Assembly (NCBI RefSeq): GCF_014269285.1
Contig: NZ_JACOAF010000008.1
Location: 235,368-299,367, forward strand
DNA length: 64,000 nt
Reading direction: 5' to 3'
Origin: Rufibacter sediminis
Lineage (GTDB): Bacteria > Bacteroidota > Bacteroidia > Cytophagales > Hymenobacteraceae
Numbering within the stretch: position 1 is the first letter of the stretch; each line of letters starts with the position of its first letter. Shown piece after piece: positions 45,744-54,336 of this stretch. Made by a program: the position numbers and the translations under genes. The notes under the pieces are model-generated. The model ran no database searches. It worked only from the letters and a program-made list of their open reading frames with translations, and had not been told where the DNA came from.

Positions 45744-46763
45744 TTGAAGAAAACAACCATACATGATATTGCCCGCGAGTTAGACGTAACCTTTTCTACG
45801 GTAGCGCGGGCCTTAAACGACCATCCGGCCATTAGCGCCGCTACCAAGGCGGCCGTGTTGGAGACGGCCAAGCGGCTCAATTACCAGCAGAACAAACTGG
45901 CTTCCTCGCTGCGGTCTGGCCGCACCAACGTCATCGGGATTATTGTGCCCAGTTTGGATACCAGCTTCTTCAGCTCGGTAGTGCACGGTCTGGAGAAGGT
46001 CATGAATGAGAACGGGTACAGCATGCTGCTGTACCAAACCGGCGAATCGCTGTCGCAGGAGCAGAAAGGCATTGAGACGTTCCTGCAGTCCCGGGTAGAC
46101 GGCATCATCTCCTCGGTTTCCGGCGAAGTGGAAATAAAGGAATTTTACGAGCAGATCAGCAAACGGCAGGTGCCGCTATTGTTTTTTGACCGCGCCATCA
46201 ATGAATTGCCCGTGCCTTCGGTCACCATTAATGACTACCGGGCGGGTTTTCTGGCTACCGAACACCTCATTGGGCAAGGCTACAAAAACATTGCGCACCT
46301 CACCTCAGATCAAAACCTGACCATTTTCAAGGAGCGTTTCAGAGGCTACCGCGATGCTCTGCAACGGTACAACCTGCCGGTCGATGAGAAAATGATCTTC
46401 AAGGGAAAGTTGTCGCTGGAGTTCGGGAAAGAGTCGGTGCAGCAGATGCTGGACAAGCAGATGAACTTTGACGCCGTCTTTGCGGCGGAAGATTATACGG
46501 CCATGGGCGCTCTGCAGCTGTTGCTGGAGAAAGGCTACAAGGTGCCGGAGGAGATCGGGATCATGGGTTTCGCGAACGAGGCGTTTGGCGCTTTCGTGAC
46601 GCCTTCCCTGTCTACGGTGGACCAGCAAACCATCCGGATGGGGGAGGAGACCGCCCACTTGTTTTTGAAACTCATCGGCAGCAAAGATTATTACGGCACC
46701 ACGCCGGAGCGCATCGTGCTGGACCCCATTCTGCTTCCCCGCCGTTCTTCGCAGCCAGATTAA
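45744..46763 (+). CDS. LacI-family regulator of xylose and xylan genes
   Basis: 339 residues, starting at TTG (45744). Starting there gives the standard LacI N-terminus MKKTTIHDIARELDVTFSTVARALN, and no in-frame ATG is available upstream. The hinge region (SLRSGRTNVIGIIVP) and the ligand-binding domain follow, with GIMGFANEAFGAFVTPSLSTVDQ as a typical C-terminal segment. It is divergent from xylB, with the perfect operator TGCCAACGTTGGCA between the genes and an identical site at the xylanase gene. It probably represses the xyl operon and xylanase until xylose or an oligomer is present. That link is inference from position. Confidence 0.92.
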   Translation: MKKTTIHDIARELDVTFSTVARALNDHPAISAATKAAVLETAKRLNYQQNKLASSLRSGRTNVIGIIVPSLDTSFFSSVVHGLEKVMNENGYSMLLYQTGESLSQEQKGIETFLQSRVDGIISSVSGEVEIKEFYEQISKRQVPLLFFDRAINELPVPSVTINDYRAGFLATEHLIGQGYKNIAHLTSDQNLTIFKERFRGYRDALQRYNLPVDEKMIFKGKLSLEFGKESVQQMLDKQMNFDAVFAAEDYTAMGALQLLLEKGYKVPEEIGIMGFANEAFGAFVTPSLSTVDQQTIRMGEETAHLFLKLIGSKDYYGTTPERIVLDPILLPRRSSQPD

Positions 46764-46905
46764 GAACCATCGGTTCCTAATTAATATGGAGTTGAGACGT
46801 CTTGAGGTTTGTCCCTGGTGAAAATACTATGTAAAGTAGAGGTGTCCTTTTCAGTTTCTAGCTAAACTGCTACGAGGATAGGTGGGGATTGCGCGAAACT
46901 TACTT

Positions 46906-46913
46906 TACTTTTG
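46906..46913 (+). promoter_or_regulatory. Promoter box upstream of the MBL-fold gene
   Basis: TACTTTTG fits the Bacteroidota -7 element TANNTTTG and ends 7 bases before the chosen ATG, implying a leaderless or nearly leaderless mRNA. The -33 element is not clear. Confidence 0.45.
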
Positions 46914-46920
46914 TATTTCT

Positions 46921-47787
46921 ATGGGGTTGATCATTTCGTCATTGGCATCGGGGAGTAATGGGAACTGCTATTACATTGGGAATGAGCAGGAGGCAGTGTT
47001 GGTGGATGTGGGCATTTCCTGCCGCGAAACTGAACAACGCATGAAGCGGCAGGGGCTGTCCATGGACAAGGTGAAAGCCATTTTCATCTCCCATGAGCAT
47101 TCTGACCACATCAAAGGGTTGCCGGTGCTCTCTAAGAAATACAACCTGCCGGTGTACATCACGGCGGCTACCCTGCGCGGGCTTCGGTTTGGCTTGCAGG
47201 ACCAGTTAGTGAACTCCTTCTCGGCTTACGAACCCGTCCAGATCGGGGGCCTTGCGGTCACGGCGTTTCCCAAGTTCCATGATGCCGCAGATCCGCATAG
47301 TTTCATCGTTTCGTGCGGGGGCATCAACGTAGGCGTTTTCACCGACATCGGGACGCCCTGTGACCACGTGATCCGGCAATTCCAGCAATGCCACGCCGCT
47401 TTTCTGGAAACCAATTATGATGAGGAGCTTCTGGACAAAGGCTTTTACCCGTACCACCTGAAAGTGCGAATTAGAAGCAACCATGGGCACCTTTCGAACC
47501 GGCAGGCGCTGGCGCTGTTCACGGCCTACAAACCGGCCTTTATGAGTCATGTGCTGCTGGGCCACCTTTCCAAACAAAACAACTGCCCCCAACTGGTGGA
47601 AGAGCTTTTCACCAAACACGCCGATGGCACGCAAATAGTAGTAGCCTCCCGGTATGAAGAATCAAAGGTGTATATCATTGACGGACCTCCGGTTAGTGTG
47701 GCCGTTTCTCCAGTGAAATTCCCAAAAGTGGTGGAAAAGATGAAGCCGGTGAAGAGAACCGAACAGCTTTCTTTGGATCTGTTCTGA
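46921..47787 (+). CDS. MBL-fold metallohydrolase, YycJ/WalJ-like
   Basis: 288 residues from the ATG at 46921. The longer frame (from 46882) would place its start upstream of the promoter box. The protein begins MGLIISSLASGSNGNCYYIG, the usual start of this family, and has the metal motif ISHEHSDHIKG, FPKFHDAADPHSF, and FTDIGTPCDH. The family includes exonuclease-like enzymes of the metallo-beta-lactamase superfamily linked to DNA metabolism and cell-wall stress in Firmicutes; the substrate here is unknown. It follows the xyl regulator but faces its own promoter. Confidence 0.88.
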   Translation: MGLIISSLASGSNGNCYYIGNEQEAVLVDVGISCRETEQRMKRQGLSMDKVKAIFISHEHSDHIKGLPVLSKKYNLPVYITAATLRGLRFGLQDQLVNSFSAYEPVQIGGLAVTAFPKFHDAADPHSFIVSCGGINVGVFTDIGTPCDHVIRQFQQCHAAFLETNYDEELLDKGFYPYHLKVRIRSNHGHLSNRQALALFTAYKPAFMSHVLLGHLSKQNNCPQLVEELFTKHADGTQIVVASRYEESKVYIIDGPPVSVAVSPVKFPKVVEKMKPVKRTEQLSLDLF

Positions 47788-48159
47788 GGCGATCCGGCCC
47801 AAAGCCGCTCACCTGTTTTTAGGTTGTTTTCCCAAAAACAGGTATAAAACGCTCGTGGCTGAGGAACGCTTTCTTTATATTAAGAGCGTTCCTGAGTCAT
47901 GAGCGTTTTAGGTGAATTGGGTTTTCGGTCTTCAGGGAAATCATCTTGTGCTACTGCGGAAATGAGATGGACTTCACCGCCACGAAGCTGCAATTAAGAA
48001 GGCAGGATGTGAATTTCTATTGCAACAAATTGACATTCACCAGGCAAATAGCCATTCCTTGGAGTTCTTCCATTGCATTTCTTGCACATTTTTGTAAACC
48101 CTAGAAATGCTTCCTACGTTTTGATACTCATGTACCACAAATTATAATCTGATAAAACT
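47788..48159. other. Spacer with one P37 copy
   Basis: A P37 copy at 47813-47851 follows the MBL-fold gene. The rest holds no gene I can support and should carry the promoter of the small gene at 48160. Confidence 0.5.
47813..47851. repeat. P37 palindrome
   Basis: CCTGTTTTTAGGTTGTTTTC then CCAAAAACAGGTATAAAACG. An alternative inner pairing CCTGTTTTT/AAAAACAGG is also possible. Confidence 0.75.
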
Positions 48160-48486
48160 ATGGACGCATCAAGCATCAAAGAAGCCGCTGATAACTACAA
48201 CCCAGACCATAAAGAAGGACCAGTAGCTCGTAGCATTGAAGAGTATACTGCCAAGTTACCTTCTGACCTTTTCCTATGGGCCGCCCTTGGTTCAATGGCG
48301 GTATCGGCTACCCTGAAAGTTATGAAGAAGGATGACGAAGCGCTGTTCGTTGGACAGTGGCCAGCTCCCTTCCTGCTGTTAGGCCTTTACAACAAATTAG
48401 TAAAAGTAAAAGGCTCTGATGGCGAAAAGGATGGTCCAGAGCGTCCGGCCGGAGCAAACGCTCAGGTGAGAAACGCCGGAAAATAA
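48160..48486 (+). CDS. Small membrane protein of unknown function
   Basis: 108 residues. Acidic and basic N-terminal segment (to about 30), then two hydrophobic stretches (about 36-54, SDLFLWAALGSMAVSATLKV, and about 65-80, WPAPFLLLGLYNKLV), with a polar Lys/Glu/Pro-rich tail. It looks like a small two-helix membrane protein. No family is recognised. The following hairpin is unusually long. Confidence 0.75.
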   Translation: MDASSIKEAADNYNPDHKEGPVARSIEEYTAKLPSDLFLWAALGSMAVSATLKVMKKDDEALFVGQWPAPFLLLGLYNKLVKVKGSDGEKDGPERPAGANAQVRNAGK

Positions 48487-48493
48487 TCCAGCA

Positions 48494-48549
48494 CAGCCTA
48501 AAAACAAGAAAGGGGAAGCTTCGGCTTCCCCTTTCTTGTTTTTAGGCTG
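48494..48549. terminator. Perfect 26-bp hairpin with TTCG loop
   Basis: Arms 48494-48519 and 48524-48549 are exact complements with a C(TTCG)G tip, among the most stable tetraloops. Both strands carry T-rich sequence after the GC core, so it can end transcription of the small membrane gene (+) and HrpB (-). The outer ends of both arms are P37 half-sites, and the right arm overlaps the P37 copy at 48538. Confidence 0.88.
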
Positions 48550-48574
48550 TTTTCTGAAAAACAGCGCGAAAACA
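48538..48574. repeat. P37 palindrome overlapping a terminator arm
   Basis: GTTTTTAGGCTGTTTTCTG then AAAAACAGCGCGAAAACA. It shares its left arm with the preceding hairpin and ends 18 bases from the HrpB stop codon. Confidence 0.8.
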
Positions 48575-48592
48575 GAACTCCATAATTGCCGG

Positions 48593-51145
48593 TCAGGAGG
48601 ACTGCGGCCTTTTCTTCGTGCCTCTGGTGGGTGGAGCCGAGAGCGGGTCATCGGGCCAATGGTGTTTGGGGTAGCGTCCCCTCAGATCTTTCCGTACCTC
48701 GAAATACCCCGTGCTCCAGAAGCTTTTCAGGTCCCGCGTTACCTGCACCGGGCGCGAGGCGGGCGAGAGCAAATGCATCAGCACCGGCACCTTGCCACCC
48801 CCCACGCGGGGCGTGTCCAGCATCCCGAAGACTTCCTGCAGCCGCACGGCCAACACCGGGGAGGTCACCTCTGAGTAATCTACGCCAATGCGCGATCCGC
48901 TGGGAACCTCCAGGTGCGAAGGAGCCAGGCGGTCCATCTCCTGCCGTTGCTCCCAAGAAAGATCAGCGAGCAAAATCTCCTTGAAATCCAGCCGGGCCAC
49001 TTGGTCCAGGGTTCGTAAACCTACCAGATGCGGCAGCAGCCACTCTTTCATCGTTTCTTCCAACTGGGAAACTGAAACATCGGGCCACTGGTCCGGGGAA
49101 AGCTGGTGCAGAAAAGCCAGGCGCTGAAGTGTTTTCTGCGCTTCGTCTGACCACGGCAGCCGCTCCACGCCTTTCTCCTGTAACGCCTGTAAAAGGGCCT
49201 CCGCTACCAGCTCCTGATTGGGGCTGGTGAGGGGAAGTTCCTCCAGCGTCAACGCTCCCATGCGGGTCATCTGCCGGGCAATTACTTTCTCCGTGACGGC
49301 ATCCCAGCGGACTTCCTCCACCCGCTCCAGTTGATGGGCGAAATGAGTGAGCAGCTCTTCTTTGGAAACCGGCGCCGCTGATAAAACCCTGGGTCTTGAT
49401 CCAAGCTCCATGTGGGCGATGGCGTAAAACTCGGCTTCGCCGAACAACTCCGTCTGCAAAGCCGCCCGCTGCCCCGAGATCAGCCGAATGCGGCCGGAGG
49501 TTTCCCGCTGGGCCAGCCGGTCTGGATAGGCGAGGGCGGTTAGCAGACCCGTCGCACCAAAATCAAGCGGTTTTCTTTTTTCCCGGATGCGCTGCCGCAG
49601 GTTCTGCGCCTGTTCCCTGATCTTCCGGACGGTGTTGGCATCCACTGCGTAACCCGGCGTGGGTGGCGACTGACCGTCTAAAATCTCCAGGCGCAGGGTT
49701 AAGTCCGGGAGCGGATCGGCCCAGGAGATTTGCAGGGGTTTCAGGATATCGCGGTCCGAGAGCAGCGCTGCCAGATCACAGGCAGTAGTTCCCAGCCCCA
49801 AGGCATGGCCTCGTACCACCAAATGGCCTAACCGAGGCGAAAGGCCCAGGGCCGCCAAGGCTTTTCCGTGCGCGGTGGCTTTCCCGTTTTGGTCCAGCGC
49901 CTCCAGCCGGATGAGAAGATCACGGGCCAGGGAGAGGGCGGCGGCGGGCGGCGTATCCAGCCACTTCAGATCAGTGGCTTCCGGCGCTCCCCAGATGGAG
50001 AGTTCCAGGGCCAGGCCCGTGAGGTCCGCTTCGCAGATCTCCGGAGTTTGGCGGTCGGCGAGTTGCAGTTGATCCGCGGAAGACCACATCCGGTAACAGA
50101 TGCCGGGTCCTAATCGGCCAGCGCGGCCCCGGCGCTGGTCGGCGGCGGCACGGGAGACCGGAATAGTGGCCAACGTGGTGAGCCCAATGCGGGGGACAAA
50201 CTTGGGCACGCGCGCATAGCCGCCGTCAATGACCACTTTCACGCCCTCAATGGTCAAACTGGTCTCCGCGATGCTGGTGGCCAACACGATTTTGCGGCGA
50301 CCGGCCGGGGCGGGGCGGATGGCGGCCAGTTGTTGGGTAAGGTTCAGGTCGCCGTGCAACAGGTGCAGGTCTATGATAGAGGCCAGTTTTCCTTCCAGGG
50401 CCTGGGCCACGCGGCGCATCTCGCCCATGCCGGGCAGGAAAACCAAGACGTCACCGGTGGGTTCCTGCTCCAGGGCTTTTCGGATAGATGTTGGTAAAAG
50501 GGCCGTTAAACGCTCGGCGGGTCTCTGTCCGGCCGAAGCCATCTCGGCGGGGGAGAGATAGTGCGTCTCCACCGGAAACTGGCGGCCCTCGCTTTTCACC
50601 ACGGGGGCTTCAAGCCAATTTGCCACGGAGGCCGCATCCAGGGTGGCGCTCATCACCAGCAATCGCAGATCTGGCCGAAGCACCGCCTGGGCATCAAGGG
50701 CAAGCGCCAATCCTACATCGGCCTGAAGGCTGCGTTCATGGAATTCGTCAAAGATGATGGCGGCAACTCCCTCCAGCCCGGGATCGCTCTGGAGCAGGCG
50801 CGTGAGAATGCCCTCGGTCACAACCTCAATGCGGGTTTTATCAGAGACGATGTGCTCCATCCGGACCCAGTAGCCCACGGTCTGGCCCACTTCTTCGCCC
50901 AGCAGATCTGACATGCGCTGGGCAGCGGCCCGCGCGGCTAACCGCCGAGGCTCCAGCATGATGATTTTTCCACCGGTGCGCCAGCTGGCTTCCAGCAGGG
51001 CCAGAGGAACGAGGGTGGTTTTACCGGCTCCGGGCGGCGCCTCCAGCACGGCGCGGGAGTTGGTCTCCAAGGCGGTCAGCAGCCGGGGCAGGGCTTCTTT
51101 GACCGGTAACTCAGGTAAGGAGGAAAGGATAGCGGTAGGTGACAT
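48593..51145 (-). CDS. hrpB: ATP-dependent RNA helicase HrpB
   Basis: An 850-residue DEAH-type helicase. Motif I APPGAGKTTLVPLALL at about residues 40-55, motif II FDEFHERS (DEFH rather than DEAH is usual for HrpB), motif III SATLD, and motif VI QRRGRAGR are in order. The C-terminal half matches the helicase-associated and HrpB-specific domains. HrpB acts on RNA in bacteria, but its physiological targets are poorly defined. It is transcribed alone between P37 palindromes. Confidence 0.94.
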   Translation of the reverse strand: MSPTAILSSLPELPVKEALPRLLTALETNSRAVLEAPPGAGKTTLVPLALLEASWRTGGKIIMLEPRRLAARAAAQRMSDLLGEEVGQTVGYWVRMEHIVSDKTRIEVVTEGILTRLLQSDPGLEGVAAIIFDEFHERSLQADVGLALALDAQAVLRPDLRLLVMSATLDAASVANWLEAPVVKSEGRQFPVETHYLSPAEMASAGQRPAERLTALLPTSIRKALEQEPTGDVLVFLPGMGEMRRVAQALEGKLASIIDLHLLHGDLNLTQQLAAIRPAPAGRRKIVLATSIAETSLTIEGVKVVIDGGYARVPKFVPRIGLTTLATIPVSRAAADQRRGRAGRLGPGICYRMWSSADQLQLADRQTPEICEADLTGLALELSIWGAPEATDLKWLDTPPAAALSLARDLLIRLEALDQNGKATAHGKALAALGLSPRLGHLVVRGHALGLGTTACDLAALLSDRDILKPLQISWADPLPDLTLRLEILDGQSPPTPGYAVDANTVRKIREQAQNLRQRIREKRKPLDFGATGLLTALAYPDRLAQRETSGRIRLISGQRAALQTELFGEAEFYAIAHMELGSRPRVLSAAPVSKEELLTHFAHQLERVEEVRWDAVTEKVIARQMTRMGALTLEELPLTSPNQELVAEALLQALQEKGVERLPWSDEAQKTLQRLAFLHQLSPDQWPDVSVSQLEETMKEWLLPHLVGLRTLDQVARLDFKEILLADLSWEQRQEMDRLAPSHLEVPSGSRIGVDYSEVTSPVLAVRLQEVFGMLDTPRVGGGKVPVLMHLLSPASRPVQVTRDLKSFWSTGYFEVRKDLRGRYPKHHWPDDPLSAPPTRGTKKRPQSS

Positions 51146-51193
51146 GTCCCTTCAAATTTCCGGATTATTCCGTTAACTCCCTTCCAGTGCCGC

Positions 51194-51231
51194 TCTTTTT
51201 AGCCTATTTTGGTCAAAATGGCCTTAAAATA
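51194..51231. repeat. P37 palindrome
   Basis: TCTTTTTAGCCTATTTTGG then TCAAAATGGCCTTAAAATA. The inner arms CTATTTT/AAAATGG are a partially compensated variant. It touches the terminator at 51231-51262. Confidence 0.7.
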
Positions 51232-51262
51232 GGAAAGCCTGCTCCTAAGAGCAGGCTTTCCT
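51231..51262 (-). terminator. Intrinsic terminator of the YciE-like gene
   Basis: A 14-bp perfect stem AGGAAAGCCTGCTC with loop CTAA. The minus-strand 3' side runs into the P37 copy. Confidence 0.8.
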
Positions 51263-51280
51263 GTTGATGGTTTACAAAAG

Positions 51281-51772
51281 CTATTCGGCTTTCTCGTTGA
51301 TGTAGCTCTTGGCCAGGTCATTCAACAGGGTATCGGTTTTTTGCTCTTCTTCCAGGGTTTGTCTCAGAAGCTTGGCGGCTTCTGCGTGGCCCAGGCGCTC
51401 CGCGAAGTGAGCGGCTGTTCCGTAACCAGCAATCTCGTAATGCTCCATGCGCTGCACAGAGGCAATGAGGCCCGCATCTTTCACCTCGGGGGTTGCGTCT
51501 TCCTCAATGGTTTCTTCGCCTTCTTCCACCAGGCCTTCCATGGCTTTGCACTTCATGCGTCCGGGGCTGGTTCCTACTAATTCGCACACCTGCTCCAGAC
51601 GGTCTTTCTGCGCTTTGGTTTCCTCCAGGTGGGTTTCCAGCGCCTGCTTCAGCTTCTGGTCTTCGGTGGCTTTGATCATCTTGGTAAGCGCGGCAACGCC
51701 TTGTTTCTCTGCGCTATATAGGTCTTTGAGTTGGTGCTCAAAAAGGTCTTCCAGTGTTTTTAACTTAGCCAT
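51281..51772 (-). CDS. Ferritin-like protein of the YciE/YciF family (DUF892)
   Basis: 163 residues forming a four-helix bundle, with metal-type residues in LKDLYSAEKQ, HLEETKAQKDR, ERMEHYEIAGYGTA-like QRMEHYEIAGYGTA, and LEEEQKTD. Family proteins are stress-induced, may bind a di-iron centre and are produced in stationary phase in enterics. The product is acidic with no signal peptide. A terminator follows directly. Function in this organism is unknown. Confidence 0.92.
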   Translation of the reverse strand: MAKLKTLEDLFEHQLKDLYSAEKQGVAALTKMIKATEDQKLKQALETHLEETKAQKDRLEQVCELVGTSPGRMKCKAMEGLVEEGEETIEEDATPEVKDAGLIASVQRMEHYEIAGYGTAAHFAERLGHAEAAKLLRQTLEEEQKTDTLLNDLAKSYINEKAE

Positions 51773-52049
51773 AGTTTTATAAAGTCAGTTAGTTTGTATT
51801 TACTAACGTCTATACGCGGAGGTCTAGATTGGGTTAAGAAAGAAAGGGGATTTAACACCGTAAAACCTTTCTTCCGCTAGGGTCTACGCAAGCCGCTGTT
51901 CCTCTCTTTCACTCGGTTCCAGACACGTACTTCCTGACTCCCAGAACTTTTCTTCTCTGAAGGCGGCGTTACGTTTCCCTGCAAAAGAATGGGAAGATTT
52001 GAGCAGGATACTCCTAAGCAAGAGTCAATGCTCGGACCACAGCGGGTGG
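51773..52049. other. Spacer, nothing recognised
   Basis: No P37 copy, RNA gene or supported frame. An open frame overlapping the next small gene (51877-52296) is a shadow in another frame. Confidence 0.45.
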
Positions 52050-52355
52050 TTATAGATCCTGCTCCCGGGGTTTCTGCAGGAAAAGGAAAAAGATGGGCAC
52101 GAATAAAAGCAGCGTCAACAGGATGGTACTGCTGAAGGCCACCACATCTCCCTTCTGCTCCCGGCTCCAGGGCAACAGCAACCAATTCAGATGCAGAATA
52201 AGTAACCCGATTAACCCTCCGCAGGCAAAAAGTACTTTTTCCTGAAGCGAAAGAGCGTTCTGGGCTGCTTGGTTCTTGACGAAGAGCAGCGAACACAGGA
52301 TGACCCCTATAAGGACAAGGATCAAGATGCAGTAGAGGATGATTAGCTTTTCCAT
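52050..52355 (-). CDS. Small hydrophobic membrane protein, unknown
   Basis: 101 residues with three hydrophobic segments (about 4-26, 43-62 and 73-93) and a short basic/acidic tail (KPREQDL). No family is recognised. It starts at ATG 52355 and stands alone. Confidence 0.65.
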   Translation of the reverse strand: MEKLIILYCILILVLIGVILCSLLFVKNQAAQNALSLQEKVLFACGGLIGLLILHLNWLLLPWSREQKGDVVAFSSTILLTLLLFVPIFFLFLQKPREQDL

Positions 52356-52686
52356 GAAGTAAAGTTTCTCTTTTACTATTACCTCAGGGTAAAGTCTGGT
52401 TTATCAATGTGTTATAAGATGCACAATGCCCTTCGGCCTTACGTCTGCTCCTGGTCTGATCTGTTTTCAGCTTGTTTTCCGGAAAGAAGGTCTAAAACGA
52501 GGAGTTGGTTCAGGAGGCGTTCTTTCCGGCGTTTAATTCCCTTTCCTCCAAAATTTTTGGAACGTATCTTGTACTCTGGACAGCCGAAAGCACGTAAAAT
52601 GTGAACAGAAGAATACGTGGGATACACGAAAAGAGGTCGGGGAGGGGTTATCTATAGAGCAACAACCGGCCAGAAAGGAGCAGCGC
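52356..52686. other. Divergent spacer before the lytic transglycosylase
   Basis: A P37 copy at 52461-52499 and AT-rich sequence. A CCAAAATTTTTGG-like palindrome at about 52548 may be a regulatory or accidental feature. No gene. Confidence 0.5.
52461..52499. repeat. P37 palindrome
   Basis: CTGTTTTCAGCTTGTTTTCC then GGAAAGAAGGTCTAAAACG. Confidence 0.65.
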
Positions 52687-53604
52687 ATGACACATAACAT
52701 TTGGAAATACCTTGGCGGACTGGGCTTTATCGCCATTACCCTGAACCTGTGCAGCCAGCAGACCTTTTCCGGCGGCGGGGCCACCGGGGAAGGAACCGGC
52801 GCCACGTTTACCCGCGGGAGCGTCATCAAAGCCCCAACCTTGCCTTCGGCCTTATCATTTGCCGGAGAACCGGTTCCTTTGGAGGTACCCGATGTGGCCG
52901 AGCGGCTGGACCGGGAACTGTTGGTAAATTCCTACCTGCAGGCCACCACCTTGCTGGGGCTCAAGCGCATGCAACGGTACCAACCCGAAATTGAGCGTCT
53001 GCTCAAGGAAAATGACGTGCCCGCCGACTTTGTGTATCTTTCTCTGGCCGAGAGCCTGTTCAGTCAGGTAACGTCACCAGCCGGGGCTTCCGGCTTCTGG
53101 CAGCTCATGCCCGATACCGCCCGGGGCTATGGCTTGCTGGTTAATGCTGAGGTGGATGAGCGCTTTCACGTGGAGAAATCTACGCTGGCCGCCTGCCGTT
53201 ACCTGAAATCGGCGAAAAAGAAATTCGGCTCCTGGACCAATGCCGCCGCTGCCTATAACCGGGGAGTGGGCGGAATTGACCGAGCCCTGGAAAAACAGAA
53301 GGTGAGCTCGTATTATGATCTGTACCTGAACGATGAAACATCCCGGTATATGTTCCGCATCTTGGCTTTGAAGGAAGTATTGGGTAATCCGGAGAAATAT
53401 GGCTTTGAACTGCCCAAGGAGCAAGGCTATGACGTTCTCCCTACCCGTTCCCTGACGGTCACCTCTACTATTCCAGACCTGGCCCAATTCGCGGTGGATC
53501 AGGGCACCAATTACAAGACCCTGCGCCTGTATAATCCCTGGATTAAAGCCTTCAAACTGACCGTTGCTCCCGGAAAGCAGTTTGTGCTGCAGCTGCCAAA
53601 ATAA
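52687..53604 (+). CDS. Lytic transglycosylase, SLT (MltD-like)
   Basis: 305 residues with an N-terminal hydrophobic segment and Cys near residue 22 (a possible lipoprotein signal). The transglycosylase domain (about 95-230) has the catalytic Glu in LSLAESLF, ASGFWQLMPDTARGYGL and AAYNRGVGGIDRAL. It cleaves peptidoglycan glycan strands with formation of 1,6-anhydro ends. A C-terminal part lacks a clear LysM repeat. Catalytic motif reads ES rather than the usual ES-G-F context with LF, still plausible. Confidence 0.88.
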   Translation: MTHNIWKYLGGLGFIAITLNLCSQQTFSGGGATGEGTGATFTRGSVIKAPTLPSALSFAGEPVPLEVPDVAERLDRELLVNSYLQATTLLGLKRMQRYQPEIERLLKENDVPADFVYLSLAESLFSQVTSPAGASGFWQLMPDTARGYGLLVNAEVDERFHVEKSTLAACRYLKSAKKKFGSWTNAAAAYNRGVGGIDRALEKQKVSSYYDLYLNDETSRYMFRILALKEVLGNPEKYGFELPKEQGYDVLPTRSLTVTSTIPDLAQFAVDQGTNYKTLRLYNPWIKAFKLTVAPGKQFVLQLPK

Positions 53605-53790
53605 GCGGTAAGTTTCATCTTCTACCGTCACTAGCCATGGGTGAAGAAAGCCGTGGGGTACTTTCCTGCCTCTAAGCTGACCATGAGGTAAATCCTGGTG
53701 TCGTTTGGGGATCAGTCTTCCTTGGTGTATCTTAGAGTCGTCTTCTTGCAGGTGGCATCAGGGGAGACCAAACGTTAACAGAAGAGATGT

Positions 53791-54336
53791 ATGGCGGCAA
53801 ATAGGTTGGGGGTAGCGGAGGAGGAACACCTGATTCAGGCGATCAGGATGGGGAAACAGGAAGCTTTCGGGCTTTTATACGATGCGTACGCCCCCGTTCT
53901 GATGGGCATGATTTCCCGCATGGTTCCCCAAACCGAGGTGGCTGAGGAGGTGTTGAAAGAGACATTCCTGACCATTTGGTCCCGCACCCATATTTTCGAT
54001 CCCTCCCAATCCAGGTTTCTTACCTGGGCGCTGGCCATTGCCCGGGGGATTGCCCTGGAAGCACAGCGAACCGGCAAATACGGGCACCTGATCCCGAATG
54101 CCGGGGTAGCGCCCAGATCACCAGAAACGGAACCCCTAAAGAACCTGCCAGAAGCAAAGCTCGATCAAGAAGCCTTTTGCCAGCTGGAGCCCCAAGAGAG
54201 AGCCATCATTGATTTAATTTACCTGAAAGGGTACAGTTGCCCCCAGGCGGCCGAGGCCTTGGGAATTTCAGAAGAACTACTTAAAAGGCAATTGAAACTG
54301 GCCTTCAAACACATAGGAGCGGAGAAAACAGCATGA
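53791..54336 (+). CDS. ECF-family RNA polymerase sigma factor
   Basis: 181 residues with region 2 (about 15-85; AFGLLYDAYAPVLMGMISRM, VAEEVLKETFLTIW) and region 4 (about 120-175; LEPQERAIIDLIYLKGYSCPQAAEALGIS). Region 2.4-type residues suggest DNA melting at stress promoters. It overlaps the downstream anti-sigma gene by 4 bases (ATGA), typical of coupled sigma/anti-sigma pairs. Signal and regulon are not apparent here. Confidence 0.92.
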   Translation: MAANRLGVAEEEHLIQAIRMGKQEAFGLLYDAYAPVLMGMISRMVPQTEVAEEVLKETFLTIWSRTHIFDPSQSRFLTWALAIARGIALEAQRTGKYGHLIPNAGVAPRSPETEPLKNLPEAKLDQEAFCQLEPQERAIIDLIYLKGYSCPQAAEALGISEELLKRQLKLAFKHIGAEKTA

